Source: Deroplatys truncata (taxonomy: Eukaryota > Arthropoda > Insecta > Mantodea > Mantidae). From it: a stretch of DNA of 64,000 bases. The stretch lies in NCBI GenBank assembly GCA_030765065.1, contig CM060990.1:282995341-283059340 (forward strand). The letters are read 5' to 3'. The notes beneath the pieces were generated by a model. The model ran no database searches, had not been told where the DNA came from, and saw nothing but the letters and a program-made list of their open reading frames with translations. Every line of letters starts with the position of its first letter. Positions within the stretch are counted from its first letter, which is position 1. A program made the translations under genes and the position numbers. This document shows, piece after piece, positions 46,964 to 58,366 of the stretch.

Positions 46964-49240
46964 TATTAGATTTAAGTAAAACTTTTAGAAGTCAGTTTGC
47001 TTCATATACCACTTAAATATTTAAAAATTCGTATTATAAAGTTTATATTTTAATTAAATAGGTACATATGTGAAAAAGGACTACTTCTAGAAATACTAAG
47101 TGAGAAATAAGTGAGTTCAAAACAAGCTTGTTTCTAAAAGGTGCTGCATAATATGAATGCTATCATAAGAGGCACGTTTTTTATAACATAGAGAGCGGAA
47201 CTTCAACATGTATAGCTTACATATTTATGTTCACAAATAGGGCGAAATGAGTTTTTCTTCTTTTAGATTAAGAATAGCTTATTACCTGCCAGGGAGATGG
47301 ATCCACATTAGTGTGAACTTGTTGAGCGGGCTTTGGAACTCGTCTGGGTATATCCTTATAAACATTCAGTTCCTCAACGTGAAATGTGCGCCATACAGGC
47401 GACGGCTGCCGAAGTACTAGACGAATTGCTTTCAGGCCTTCCCAGTGAACTTGACTCTGCAAGAATTGTAGTACCTGTGTATTATTTTTTGGAACCAAGT
47501 ACAATTTTTGTACTTAGTACTGTATTATGTTCAAATTAATGCTGCAAACCAATGTAGTTTGCGACAGATTTTATTTAACTGCTGAAAATCACAGCTTATA
47601 TCCTAGTGGCAGATAAATTAAATTATTTGAAAGGTATGTATTATTATAAATAAAATATATGATAAATACAATATCTAAATAGTTTGAAACTCAGAATTTT
47701 TATACCAATGTATATGAAAGCTTATCTACCCTCACATGCTAGTCAAATACTCCCAATTGTCAATCTGATTGCTGAATTGGGTTGGGTGAGGATGATGTGA
47801 GAGTATTTTGTTAGATCAGTTAATAAGTATGACCTTCCGTCCTCTCCAACCTCCCACTGCAAAGACATCTACACCAGTAGCGGAGGCCAATAAAGCAAAA
47901 ACTCATAAACGAGACATCTGTTTTTGAAATCCCTCCAGGAACGTTTCACTTAAATGAGGCTTCCTCGGACGTTATAACTGGAAAATGCCAGGGACTCACC
48001 CTAACCTTATTCCTGGAACGTTTCCTCCCCAAACTTTGTTTCCCAGTTATCATTTCATTTCATAAATCATCAGTGTCAGCGCCTGTGGTGCCGTATGAAG
48101 TAAGAGATGACTTTAAAACACTATTAAAATATTGCACATTCGTCCGGTCCTCTTCCCTTTCAGCCTGACGGCTAGTACACTCTTCGTGCTAGACTGCAGA
48201 CTATATCAAAGAAAAATAGCTGTGTGTTCGGCTGCCAAGGAACATGAGCTGTCTAAGAGCAGAAGCTTGTGATGTGAACGGCATGCCTGAGATTAATCAA
48301 AGCTGGCTGTCATTTCTTTGCGGTCTTGGTAATCTAAGATGACCAAAACAAAATGACTGCCTCACGTTGATTTCGAGATATGGCTAAAACTGTAGAAATA
48401 TTATTACATAGGTACATGAATAACAAGCCAGAATACACTTCATCTTTTTCTCTTCATCTTTCTCCGAAACGTCACGTGGTGAAGGTGGTAATAAGCTTCA
48501 CTAGGAGATTAATTTATGATGCCTGGAGCTGGTTGGCAATATCATCTCCCAGTATATTTTAAGATGAATCTGTGGCATGACCTTATTTGGCTCTGATTCC
48601 AAGATGACTGGATTGTCCTACAAGCCTGAATCTGAAAAACACATACACAAAATCCATTGTAGAGTAGGAATAGGATAGTTAGAGGGAAGCTGGCCAGAAA
48701 ATTTCGTTCACTTGGGTGAGATAAGAGATACGAGGAGATAATGCTGAGAGAGGGAGACTAAAGGTACACGAGATAGATATTAGGAACAATTTTAGGAACA
48801 ATAACGCAATAGATTTCTTTGCTGTCTACATCTAATCTAGCCTAAACTGTACTAACCTAACTCAATTTGAAATAACTTTACATCTATTATAGTTATTACA
48901 TTCACTGAACTTTAATTACGCTTAGGTTATATTTGGTTATGTTTTGCATACATTTTTATTACGTTGGCTGCATTTTGGTTACATTTTGAGAAGGGTAAAA
49001 TGGAAATACACGGAAGAGAAAGGGAATACTAACAGATGCTTGAGAGAGGCGGGTTTGGAGGTGTCCAGGTTGGCTCTAGGAACAATTTTGGGCTCATTCT
49101 GAGGCGTATAATAACCTACGCCCATATGTACAAATCGTATTCCAAATCTAAGTTCTGTTGAACAATATTTAACGGATGGTAGGCCTGAATGACATTTTAC
49201 ACCTGCAGTGCTGTCTACCAACTCCTGAGGAACCTACCGC
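46964..49240. other. Non-coding stretch, no feature recognised
   Basis: A minus-strand frame at 47,268-47,504 and a plus-strand frame overlapping it show no domain. Short ctaacct-like text occurs near 48,835-48,870. The remainder is AT-rich and unassigned. Confidence 0.45.
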
Positions 49241-49291
49241 AGAGTTGGTGTGACGCAGTAGATGTTTGCCAGTCGGTGAGAGCACATTGCA

Positions 49292-49800
49292 ATGGCCGCG
49301 ACAATCGTAAATCCCGCCAGTTGTGAAGTGCGAGGTGTGATTAGATTTTTGCTGGTAAAAGGATAGTTAGCTGCGGACATTCATTGTGATTCATGCCTCG
49401 TATATGGACCGGACCTAATGAATGACTAACAGGTTCGACACTGGGGTCGAGAATTTCGAAATTGCCGCAAAAATGTGCATGATGAACAGCGAAGTGATAG
49501 GCCCAGTATTCGGACCGACGACATCGTTGGGCGAGTAAACCAAAAGCTTCCCAAATATTGCTGGAACCTTACTTTACAGGATTGTCACTGAAAAGCTTGG
49601 ATATCGGAAACATTTTGCGTGGTGGGTGCCAAAATTGCTCACCGGTCAGCACAAAGAGCAACGAATGCGTAGTGCACGACAGTTTTTGGAGCGCTATAGG
49701 CAAGATGGAGATAGTTTGTTTTCCATGTTGTTACGGGTGACGAGACATGACTAGCGTACACCAACGTTAAGTCGAAATAACAATCAAAGCAATCACAGCA
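49292..49800 (+). pseudogene. Mariner (SETMAR-type) transposase, N-terminal half, decayed
   Basis: The start is at 49,292 (MAATIVNPASCEVRGVIRFL, the usual opening of this family with the HTH_48 domain). After a stop and frame changes it continues with HDEQRSDRPSIRTDDIVGRV and LYRIVTEKLGYRKHFAWWVP, then QRMRSARQFLERYRQDGDS. It ends near the position of the first catalytic aspartate, where a stop precedes RTPTLSRNNNQSN (the family has DETWV). The DDE half is absent and Gypsy sequence takes over at about 49,840. This is a different lineage from elements A-D in this window. Confidence 0.85.
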
Positions 49801-50195
49801 ATCAATTACACGCAATCAGAGCACCAACTTCGAGTCGAACATATGGGGGAAGTACTGGAGAGATCTAGAATGCACAAGACGTGCACAGCGTCCCTCCAAT
49901 CGCAGTCAGCCGGCTTGGTCGAGTGGTGTATTAAGACTCTTGATGAACACGTGAGGAAGGTCATAGAAAATCACCAGAGGAACTGGGATGTCAGGACGCC
50001 GCGTCTCTTGCTGGCCTAAAGCTCTTCAATGGTCGACACACAAGCCATGTGGATCTTCGGAAGCGAGCTGCGTCTTCTATACGACCTGACATTTAGTAGC
50101 CCATGATAAGACAGCCGGCAATCGACTATGTGGAGAGCCTCATGGATCATCTTCACTATGTGCACGAGATGGCCTATCAATACACCCATATGTCA

Positions 50196-50465
50196 TCCCC
50201 CGTGGACTAGGGATACACTGATTCCCAAGGTCGCGGGTTCAAACCCAGGGGAGGGTGATAGATTTTTTCGGGCGTCAAAATTCTTAGCATGGCTTCCTTC
50301 GGAAGGGAAGTAAAGCCGGTGGTACCGCATTGTAGCTTTACGGCAGGCAAAAGAACCTCAAGCCTGATAAAGAGGCCTCTGGACAAAATTTTCGGTCTTT
50401 CACTCCCAATGTAGAATGGGACGTTAAGGCCCACAGTAGTTAAGGAGCTTCCATAAATAAAACTG
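50196..50465 (+). mobile_element. tRNA-derived SINE, family 1, copy b (inside Gypsy fossil)
   Basis: The head holds gtggactagggatacactg and a clear B box (gtcgcgggttcaaaccc). The body includes cttagcatggcttccttcgg and agccggtggtaccg, and the tail has cccaatgtagaatgggacg. Matching copies are at 13,648 (minus) and 53,511 (plus). Its insertion splits the integrase region, so it is younger than the Gypsy fragment. Confidence 0.88.
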
Positions 50466-50763
50466 AATTTAATTTAAGACATCCATCTGGGGAGCGACCG
50501 GATGAAGACCCGGTACGATCGGCAAGCAAAAAGTGAACGTTTCTAGCAATTTATTCGGTGTGCTCGTATCGCCCTACCCGGACAAGGCATGTTGCCACAA
50601 GCTTCAACAACCATGGCAACAATCGTACCTCGTGTTGAAGAGGATCAATGATGCAGTCTACCACATCCAGAGACTGCCCCGAGAGAAGATGCTAGGGTAC
50701 ACCTAGATCGCCTAGCCTGCTATGAAGTACTGGTCGGGATAAGTAGCCCTTAGGAGGGAGCAG

Positions 50764-51255
50764 TGTCACCGCCTGCACGAAGCTACCTACGCACCCGTGG
50801 TGCGAGTGCCTACTGGCTCGTCTACCTAGCCGCGGGTGGGGACTAATGGTCAGTCCTCATTAGAAAATAGTTGTAGCCCATTATGACCAGGTACCTCGCT
50901 CCAGAGGATTCCTTTGGATCGTTCCGAGTAGGTTATTCTTCTACGAAGTATCGCTTTGTATGCAGGGCCTATACAATGAGCTACTCTTGCCAGTGCAGTT
51001 CAGAGCTTGGAACTTACGAAGTTAAGTGCAGTCAAGAAGTCGAAGAATTTGGACAGTTAAAAGTAGACAGTGCTCAGTGCAGTTCAGTTGTTAGTTGTGA
51101 CTCCACAGTTCAGTTGTGATTCGATTTGACAGATCATTTACCCTCTGTTCTGGCTATGTGTCAAAAGTGGAACAGGTGTATAGTTTGAGCTACGCTGAAC
51201 ATCTAAGTGACAAATAAGGCGTGTTTAATAGCAACTGCTGTTCTCATTTGTTACA
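50764..51255 (+). repeat. 3' LTR of the Gypsy fossil
   Basis: Begins tgtcaccgcctgcacgaagc and ends catttgttaca. It shares its start, its middle (cgctttgtatgcagggc) and its end (aagtgacaaata-ggcgtgttt) with the solo LTR at 61,842-62,266, so both belong to related families. Confidence 0.8.
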
Positions 51256-51258
51256 GTA

Positions 51259-52572
51259 CAGCGTTTATCTTTATTGGTGTCATATATTTGGGTGACGTGT
51301 TCCTGACATCAAAACAGTAAAAAAGGTTCATGTGTACACGGATCTGAAAATCAACCGTTTCGTTGTTATAGGTCAAAGAAGATGTATTCCATGAGTGAAC
51401 AGACGGATATGCACTACACGTATGGCCATGGAGACGGCAATGCAGCACGAGCATGTGAACTTTATGCAGAACGGTACCCTGAAAGGCCGTTACCGTGTGT
51501 AAGAACATTCGCAAGAATTCACCAACGCTTGAGAGAGAATGTTGCATTCGAGAGCAGTACTAGGGATGTTGGGGACCAAGAGCGGTACGAGGCATTGAGC
51601 TTGAAGAACGAGTTCTTCGTGCTGTGGATGCAGACCCATCACAAATCAGAAGACGTATGGCTGTAAGGGAAGGAGTTAGTCATATGACTTTCTGGATAAT
51701 TCTACATGAAAATATTCCGTTCTCGTATTACCTTCAACGTGTGCAAGGATTAAATGAGGGGGACTTTGAGCCAAGAAGACGGTTCTGTCATCACATGATT
51801 CAGCAGTGCGCTGTGTTTATCAATTTCCTAGCCTGTATCTTATTCACGGATGAGGTTGGTTTTACTCGCGACGGCATCTTTAATTTTCATAACACTAAAA
51901 ACTGGCATTTGAAAATCCTAACGAAATACGACAGCACAACCATCAACAGAGGTTCTATCTCAACGTTTGGGGTGGAATCATTCATGATCACCTTATTGGT
52001 CCCTACATTTTCCCTCCGCGTCTGAATGGACAAACCTATCTCCAGTTTCTAAGAAATAAGTTGCATCACTGATAATGTGCCTCTGGACATCATCAAACGA
52101 ATGTGGTTTTTATACGATGGCGCTGCAGCTCACTTCAGTATGATAGTTCGTAAGTTTTAGAATATTCAATTTCCGCAAAGATGGATTGGTTCAGGGGAAC
52201 CCATTGCATGGCCTGCTCGATCGCCTGATTTCAATCCAATGGATTTCTTCGTCTGGGTACATTTGAAGTCCTTGGTTTATGCGACTCCTGTACCTGATGT
52301 TGACATTTTGAGAGGACGTATCCAAACTGGATTTCACCAAATACGAAACACACCAGGAATTTCAACAGAGTACGGCAGAGCATGGAACGCAGGCTTACTG
52401 CATGCATCGAAACAAGAGTTAGCCACTTCGAACAAGTTTTGTAACCTTCGATTTTGTGCTGTAACTCTGAAATAAATTATTTTCAGACCCATGTTCATAT
52501 TAACTTGTTTTTACTGTTCTGATGTCAGGAACACGTCCCCCAAATATATTACGCCAATAAAGATACAGTCTG
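51259..52572 (+). mobile_element. Mariner-like element A, copy 2, with ~95-bp TIRs
   Basis: Flanked by TA at 51,257-51,258 and 52,573-52,574. The left tip (cagcgtttatctttattgg) matches the right tip in reverse (cagactgtatctttattgg), and the repeats continue inward through gacgtgttcctgacatca. Length is about 1.31 kb. It is the same family as 22,996-24,284. Confidence 0.9.
51382..52475 (+). pseudogene. Transposase of mariner-like element A, copy 2 (DD41D-like)
   Basis: Same start as copy 1 (YSMSEQTDMHYTYG). A lost base near 51,570 moves the frame before the helix-turn-helix, which reappears as RRMAVREGVSHMTFW. The first catalytic aspartate is in FTDEVGFTRDG near 51,850. The frame then changes in the same NWH-L position as in copy 1. 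The second aspartate is in FLYDGAAAHFSM near 52,112, a stop follows, and WPARSPDFNPMDFFVW (third aspartate) and LKSLVYATPVPDVDILRGRI complete the domain. All three aspartates are present, but the frame is broken at least three times. It is inactive. Confidence 0.88.
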
Positions 52573-52574
52573 TA

Positions 52575-53510
52575 TACTTAAATATTCTCTCGATCTGCTC
52601 GTAACTTTTCCCTGTTATATCACAAACCCTTGGTTCCGTCTAATAAGCGGAAAGAATACTTTGTTTACTATATTATATCCTGAATTTGGTGTAGGCCTTA
52701 CATTCGGAAATGCCGCCATACATTATTATTATTACTATGAGTTTAATTTACCCAGCTTATAAGGATATTGTTTTTCGATTGTAGATTGGAAAAAGACGGA
52801 AGCGTTGCTCATGTCAGAATTTCTGGAGAGGATAAAGGTTTATAGACAATTAAATGATAGTGTTTACGAGAGCATCCACTCAAGTTGAGAACCAAATGCT
52901 GAGTTCTTCAGAGATCAGTGGTACAGGGAGAAGAACAGTAATTAGAAGGTACAGCGATTCCTATTTAGGCATAGGTTTCGTTGAGATAAGTGACAATAAA
53001 CACAGTGCCTAATTTGAAGCAGAGTGTTCAGTAAGTGAGATATTCCTAGTGAAAATAACACCTTCATTTTGATAGGATCCATCCAGAACGGAAGGGCTCG
53101 CTAAATGATTTTTTTTTCGAAGGAAGGACAGTGAACCCGCGGAAGCTCAGAATATTATACCGAGTCACTTAAAAGTAACTAACGTAAAGATTTTAATGTC
53201 ATTACACTTAGCAAGTTACTGAGTTGATCAAGCTGGCGTGCCCATACCATCGCTGAAAACCATATCAAGCCTTGTACAACGGATATAGTTGAATTATACT
53301 GGATGAAAAAAAAACATGAAATTAAAACAAAAAAACCCTTTGTCAAATATCGCATTTTCACAACACACCAGGAGCTTAGCAGAGACGTGAAAGCTACCTT
53401 ACCTTCGAGAATAACATTCACTATATTTTCGCATCAAAATTATGAATCAACAAATGCAGTTGTGTTGGCAATTCTAATAGTTTGTGTGTGCTATCAATAC
53501 TGGGAGAGTT
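52575..53510. other. Non-coding stretch
   Basis: No gene or repeat recognised between element A copy 2 and the next SINE. Confidence 0.5.
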
Positions 53511-53795
53511 GTCCTCCCTGGTCTAGGGATACCATGCTAGCCTCTAGATCCCCAGATCGCGGGTTCAAACCCGACTGAGAGTGATGGATCATTTAGGGTG
53601 TAAAATCCCTAGCATGGCTTTTTTGGAAGGGAAATAAAGCCGGTGGTCCCGTGTCGTAGGTTAACGGCACGTAAAAGAATCTCAAGTCTGATAAAGAGGA
53701 CTCTAATCAAACTTTCCGGTCTTTTACGCCCAATATAGAATGGGACACTATGAATCACAGCAATTAAAGAGCGTCTATAAAAAAACTCAATATAA
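53511..53795 (+). mobile_element. tRNA-derived SINE, family 1, copy c (most complete head)
   Basis: Starts tcctccctggtctagggata, followed by the B box gatcgcgggttcaaacccg, then the body ccctagcatggcttttttgg and agccggtggtcccgtgtcg, and the tail cccaatatagaatgggac. It ends in an A-rich stretch (aaaaaaactc). The length of about 285 bp gives the best estimate of the full family unit. Confidence 0.88.
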
Positions 53796-54807
53796 GGAGT
53801 CTAATCGAGAGGATCATATTCTCCGCAGTTACCGACCCCATTACTGAAAATTTTAAATTCATAGTGGAACTGTTCATAGCAATTGGCGTCCTATGGGATA
53901 ATTGTGTCGATATGTGCAGAGACGGCGTGAAGCCATGACTGGAACGTCTGGTGTTATCTAAAAATTTAAGCAAAAAGCCAGGAATGTAGCATTAGCCACT
54001 GTATACTCAAGTGCCAAGCCATTGCCGTGAAGATGTCACCTTTCCTAAAAGGAATCCTGGATAAAAGCGTGAAAATAATTACTTTTATTCAAACACAACC
54101 TAAGGATACCAAGGATATTTAAAGTGTTGTGTGATGACATGAGTATTTGCATACATCTTTACTTCTTCACACAGAAATGAGTTTGCTCTCTCGGGGCCAA
54201 AGTTTGACTCTGCTGTTTGAAATGAGGGCTGAAGTCAGAATCTGACTGATAATGGCTTCGCCTTGGGAGAGAGGTTAGGTGACGCTGGCCAATAAAATTG
54301 GTGTATGTAGGTGATACTTTTCACAAAGTTAATAATTTAAGTCTTTTGCTCAAACAAAAACCAAGAACAGTGCTTCATGACAAGGGTAAATTGCAAGCGA
54401 TAAAAAAGAAAAAATTTTCGGTAGAATCAGTGTTCATGGCAATCTTAACAGCTTCCCAATGGTTTAAATAGTTTATAGCAAAACAAGATTCAGACATACC
54501 TTGGGAGATTCAATTAACCTACTAAGTTTGCTTTATAGTTGAACAGATTAGGAAAGAACTCCATGAAAAAACAAAACAGAAAGTTCAAGTTTTACACCAA
54601 TTCTCTACTGTATCAGAAAAATCAATATAAATGCTTGATTAATTTGTCATCATATTCTATTGTAAAAGCTACTATTTCAAATAATGAGCCACTATCTGCT
54701 TTCTGGTGTCAGTTAGAAGACGAATTTAAGGTTTTGTCTGGTAAAGCTAAAACCATCCTTTTGCCTTTGCTACCACTTATTTACGCGAATCAGGATTTTC
54801 TGTTTGG
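53796..54807. other. Non-coding stretch
   Basis: No gene recognised. The 164-codon frame at 54,539-55,033 runs into the SINE that follows and has no domain, so I reject it as a gene. Confidence 0.5.
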
Positions 54808-55180
54808 CGGCGCCGTGGCCGAGTGGTTAGACCGCTTGCCTCTCACCGACGCGACCCGGGTTCAATCCCAGGGACTCTCATGTGGGATTTGTGGTGGAGG
54901 AAGCGGCGTCTGGGTGGGTTTCTCCGGGTTCTCCGATTTCCCCCGCCATTCATTCCACCAAATGCTCCATAATCGCCTTTCCTTTCATCCATTTCACCAT
55001 CATTTCGTTTCATCTACTTTCTTCCTCCCATAACAGGCATCGTGCTGATCACCCATCCTGGGTATTCTGTCCGATCCATGAATGTCTGCTCCCCGACAGG
55101 CCTCTGACCCCAGGCACCCTCCTGTAAGTCCTGGGGTGTAAGTGCTACATACGAGGAGGTTAAACAGAGAAAGAAGAATA
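54808..55180 (+). mobile_element. tRNA-Ser-like SINE with a V-SINE-like central domain
   Basis: The head (gccgtggccgagtggttaga, then gacccgggttcaatccc) has A and B boxes of tRNA-Ser type. About 60 bp downstream, at 54,905-54,950, comes gtgggtttc-tccgggttctcc followed by gatttcccccgcca. This closely resembles the conserved central segment known from vertebrate V-type SINEs such as zebrafish DANA. The 3' part (ctgacccca-gcaccctcct) ends in an A-rich tail (agaaagaagaataaga). It is noncoding and moves through LINE machinery. Confidence 0.8.
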
Positions 55181-56484
55181 AGAAAGATTCTCTGTTTATG
55201 CAGGTACTAAAAGAAAACAGATCTCGTGGATGTGGAGCCAGATATTCGGCTCCAGCTGTCCCAAGTTCAATTAAATATAGCTATGTTATTTTAATTAGTT
55301 CAGTCTCATCTCATCTATTAAAATAACTCTTTTACGATCCCAAGTAGCATTTTAGTTTTGCAACATTACAAATGGTTTTACGACCTTATCTATAGGAGAT
55401 ATTTTGAATTTTCAATACTTCTCTTATATTCAGATTTTAAGTGTGTTGCCTAAACATGTTTGGTTTTGTAATGTATATAGTGAAAATAAGGCTGAAAATA
55501 TTTTGTAAATCAATAAACCAATAAAGCATGTTTTGCATGTCTAAAGCTCTAAATTCAGAAAGTTTACATTCTATCCTCATAGTACGGTCATATAAGCGCT
55601 AGGTGAAAATTAATACTCCGTGATGAACCTTTCTACTGATACATCTCCAGGCCCCTGATATGCCCAAATAAGTTAAAGGGGGCTATACAAATGAAACAAT
55701 TAAACAAGTCCCCAGGTCCCAAAACATTTTGGAACACTTCTGCCGATGAATCTCATACTTCATTTTCTATAATCTTTTACGATCAATATATGTTGGTTCA
55801 ATGTATGCAATAATTTAAAGAACTGTCTTCAGATTCAAGAGTGAAAATAAATATTAATGTATACTCGTATTTTAAAATGAGATGGGTACCCAGTTTCAAA
55901 AGCATTTGCTGTAGTCAGAAATTGCTGAAAAATTTAGTTACTTTCCTATGAAATGTTAGGGTAGCGTAAGTAGGAGAATTGTTTAAGGAATTCAGGATGT
56001 AAGTCGTAATCAGGCAGAGGGGTTTTAGTAACTAAACAGAGCACGGAGCATAAGTGACGTCGAAATTGTTACGGACATTCACCTCTCCAACCCAACAGAC
56101 GGTTTCGTTGCCACTGTTCCATTTATTCGATGAATTTAATAGACCAGTGAAGAACTGTGGCGGTATGTCTTAATGAAAGAAGAGTTCATACATAAAAATA
56201 GCTTCACAATAGACATCCTTTGTAGCGGAATTTGACATGGAACACTTAAGCGCAAATTTGAAAACCATTAGATGTAACACTAGAACTCAAAGGACGTTTA
56301 AAACATCGCGTTAAACAAGCTGTAATTCAATGAAACACGAGGAACACTGATATTAGAAAGCGACAAGTGGACTGTCCACCTCCTCAGCTTCAAAAATATG
56401 CATGAAGAATTTCTGACATACACTAATAAGATGTTTTAAAAATTTACAGCTTTTCGATGTAAAAGAAAATACCATCTAACTCAG

Positions 56485-56487
<3 letters not shown>
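55181..56487. other. AT-rich non-coding stretch
   Basis: No gene or element recognised. Confidence 0.5.

Positions 56488-56525
<38 letters not shown>
56488..56525. repeat. (TA)n microsatellite at the edge of element C
   Basis: A TA run that supplies the TA target of mariner-like element C, which begins at its last repeat. Confidence 0.93.
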
Positions 56526-56530
<5 letters not shown>

Positions 56531-58364
56531 GGTGAATCGCCTAAAACTTGCACCGCAAATATTTCGAAAATGGAAACTGCTATTGATGTGCAGTTTTCAC
56601 AGCACAGTCAGGGGATCGTACATTTAGCCTATAAACAGATTTTAATAATACTGAGAAAGTGTATTTTTGAGCAAACAATCAATTTTTTAAATGGAACAGT
56701 GCCTAGTTACATCAACAGAATAAAGGTGGGGTAAACTAGAATGTCAATGGTCTTCGTTACAGGATTCTAGTGCAAATGGTTTACGAGAAATCGTATTTTG
56801 AAATGTTTCCAACCCGACAATTGTTTGTGCCATTCAACCTGCTTAGTTGCTAGGTACGATGCTGTTATGTTTGCATTGTGTTTTCTGTTCATTGATTGCA
56901 TTGCGACTTTCTAGTCAGTTAGTTTGTGACAGTTCAAACAGTAACTCGTGAGTGGAAGATGGGGTTTACTATTGCAGAAAAAGCCGACATGCTCATGGGT
57001 ATGGAGAGTGTAGCAAGCATGCAGTTCGTTCCTGTACGGTGTATGCGGAAACGTATCCCAATAGACGTCAAACATCTCGGCAATTATTTATCAACCCCTT
57101 CAACAAATCACGTGAAAATGGTACTGTAACACCTAGATAACGTAACAGAAACATACAAGTGACTGGAGAAGAGGCAGAAATTAACGTTTTGGTTGCCGTT
57201 GCAGTAGATCCGCAAATTAGTTTCCGCACAATCGCACTTGGAAGTGGCATAAGTCAGGCAAGTGTACTGCGCACTCTCCATCGACATAGGTTCCAACACT
57301 ATCACATCCCTCTCCATCAAGAGCTGCATGGACACGATTTTGAGAATCGTGTTAAATTTTGTACATGGGCGTTAAGACATGATACTCCAGATTCATCATA
57401 TGTCTTGTTTAGTGATGAGGCAAAATTTACTATTCACGGCCCGGTAAACAGCAGAAACATGCACTATTGGCCTGTTGAAAATCCCCGTTGGCTTCGTCAG
57501 GTGGAACGTCAGCGTACATAGAGTTTAAACGTGTGATGTGGGATAGTTTACCATCAGCTCATAGGCCCTTTGTTTGTAGAAGGAACAATGAACTCGCACA
57601 AGTATCGCAGCCTCCTGATAGACCATCTGCCACAGACGCTAGAAGACGTTCCTTTGTAGACTAGGAGGAACCTGTGGTACCAACATGATGGCTGTCCAGC
57701 TCATAGTGCACGAAGTACTACAGCTTGTCTTAACGGATTGTTTCCAAATCGTTGGATTTGACGAAGAGGACCTGTACCTTAGCCGGCCCGTTCACCGGAT
57801 CTGACCCCTTTAGACCTTTTTCTGTGGGGAAGGCTGAAAGACACTGTTTACAAGGATGTACCAACTACACCAGACGATATGAAACGACATATTACTGTCG
57901 CCTGCTCCGAAATTTCCGCTGAAATGCTAGAACATATGCAAGTCTTTCCATAGCAGACTGGAAGCGTGTATTGAACACAACCTCTGAAGGGCTATGTTCT
58001 CTTTACTTGTAGGAATCCACAGAAGTATTGTAATTCGCTTTTGTGTTTCTTTAGTTTGTGCTACCACAGGCTGTACAAGTGTCGGTGCGTAAAGGTTTCA
58101 CAATAAGATTTCTCGTAAACCACTTGCACCAGAATCTTGCAACAAACGCCACTGATATTCTAATTTACCCTACCTTTATTCTGTCGATGTAACTAGGCAT
58201 TTTTGCATTTAAAAAAAATACACCTTCTCAGTATTATGAAAGTCTGTTTATAGGCTAAATGTACAAGCCCCTGACTACCAATCAATGCCGTGAAAACTGC
58301 ACATTAATAGCGCTTTCCGTTTCCGAAATATTTGCGTTGCGAGTTTTAGGTGATTCACGCTATA
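56526..58364 (+). mobile_element. Mariner-like element C with ~250-270-bp TIRs
   Basis: The left end (cacagggtgaatcgcctaaa) pairs with the right end (ttttaggtgattcacgctata), and the inverted match continues for about 250-270 bp. Inner matches include gcaaatatttcgaaa, cacattaatagc against gctattgatgtgc, and agcctataaacag. TA lies at 56,524-56,525 and 58,365-58,366. Length is about 1.84 kb. TIRs this long are uncommon for mariner relatives. Confidence 0.88.
56959..58010 (+). pseudogene. Transposase of mariner-like element C (DD41D-like)
   Basis: Starts MGFTIAEKADML at 56,959, the usual opening for this family. After a frame change it reads YAETYPNRRQTSRQLFINPF. A stop follows, then the long segment 57,159-57,521 with the helix-turn-helix (ISFRTIALGSGISQASVLRTL), FENRVKFCTWALRHD and the first aspartate in FSDEAKFTIHG. 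Downstream, after frame changes, come WYQHDGCPAHSA (second aspartate, near 57,690), then PARSPDLTPLDLFLWGRLK with the third, and KDVPTTPDDMKRHI. All three catalytic aspartates are present, but there are several frame changes and stops. It is inactive. Confidence 0.85.
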
Positions 58365-58366
58365 TA

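Larger units (their letters stand above)
49840..51255 (+). mobile_element. Ty3/Gypsy fossil: integrase end plus 3' LTR, with nested SINE
   Basis: The first part resembles the core of a Gypsy integrase (SAGLVEW, then TLDEHVRKVIENHQRNWDVR, and later IFGSELRL). A SINE lies inside it at 50,196-50,465. Past the SINE the integrase C-terminal region is recognisable (YRPTRTR, then LKRINDAVYHIQRLPR), followed by an LTR at 50,764-51,255. The 5' LTR, gag and reverse transcriptase are not present here. It is a broken old fragment with several breaks. The mariner-like element A copy 2 begins 4 bp after the LTR end. Confidence 0.82.

Noticed and set aside
47268-47504. A minus-strand 78-codon frame with a PSPVWRTFHVEELN segment
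   Set aside because: It has some composition resemblance to retroelement proteins but no motif I can name. Left unassigned.
54539-55033. A 164-codon frame spanning unique DNA and a SINE
   Set aside because: The second half is the tRNA-like head and body of the SINE, and the first half has no domain.
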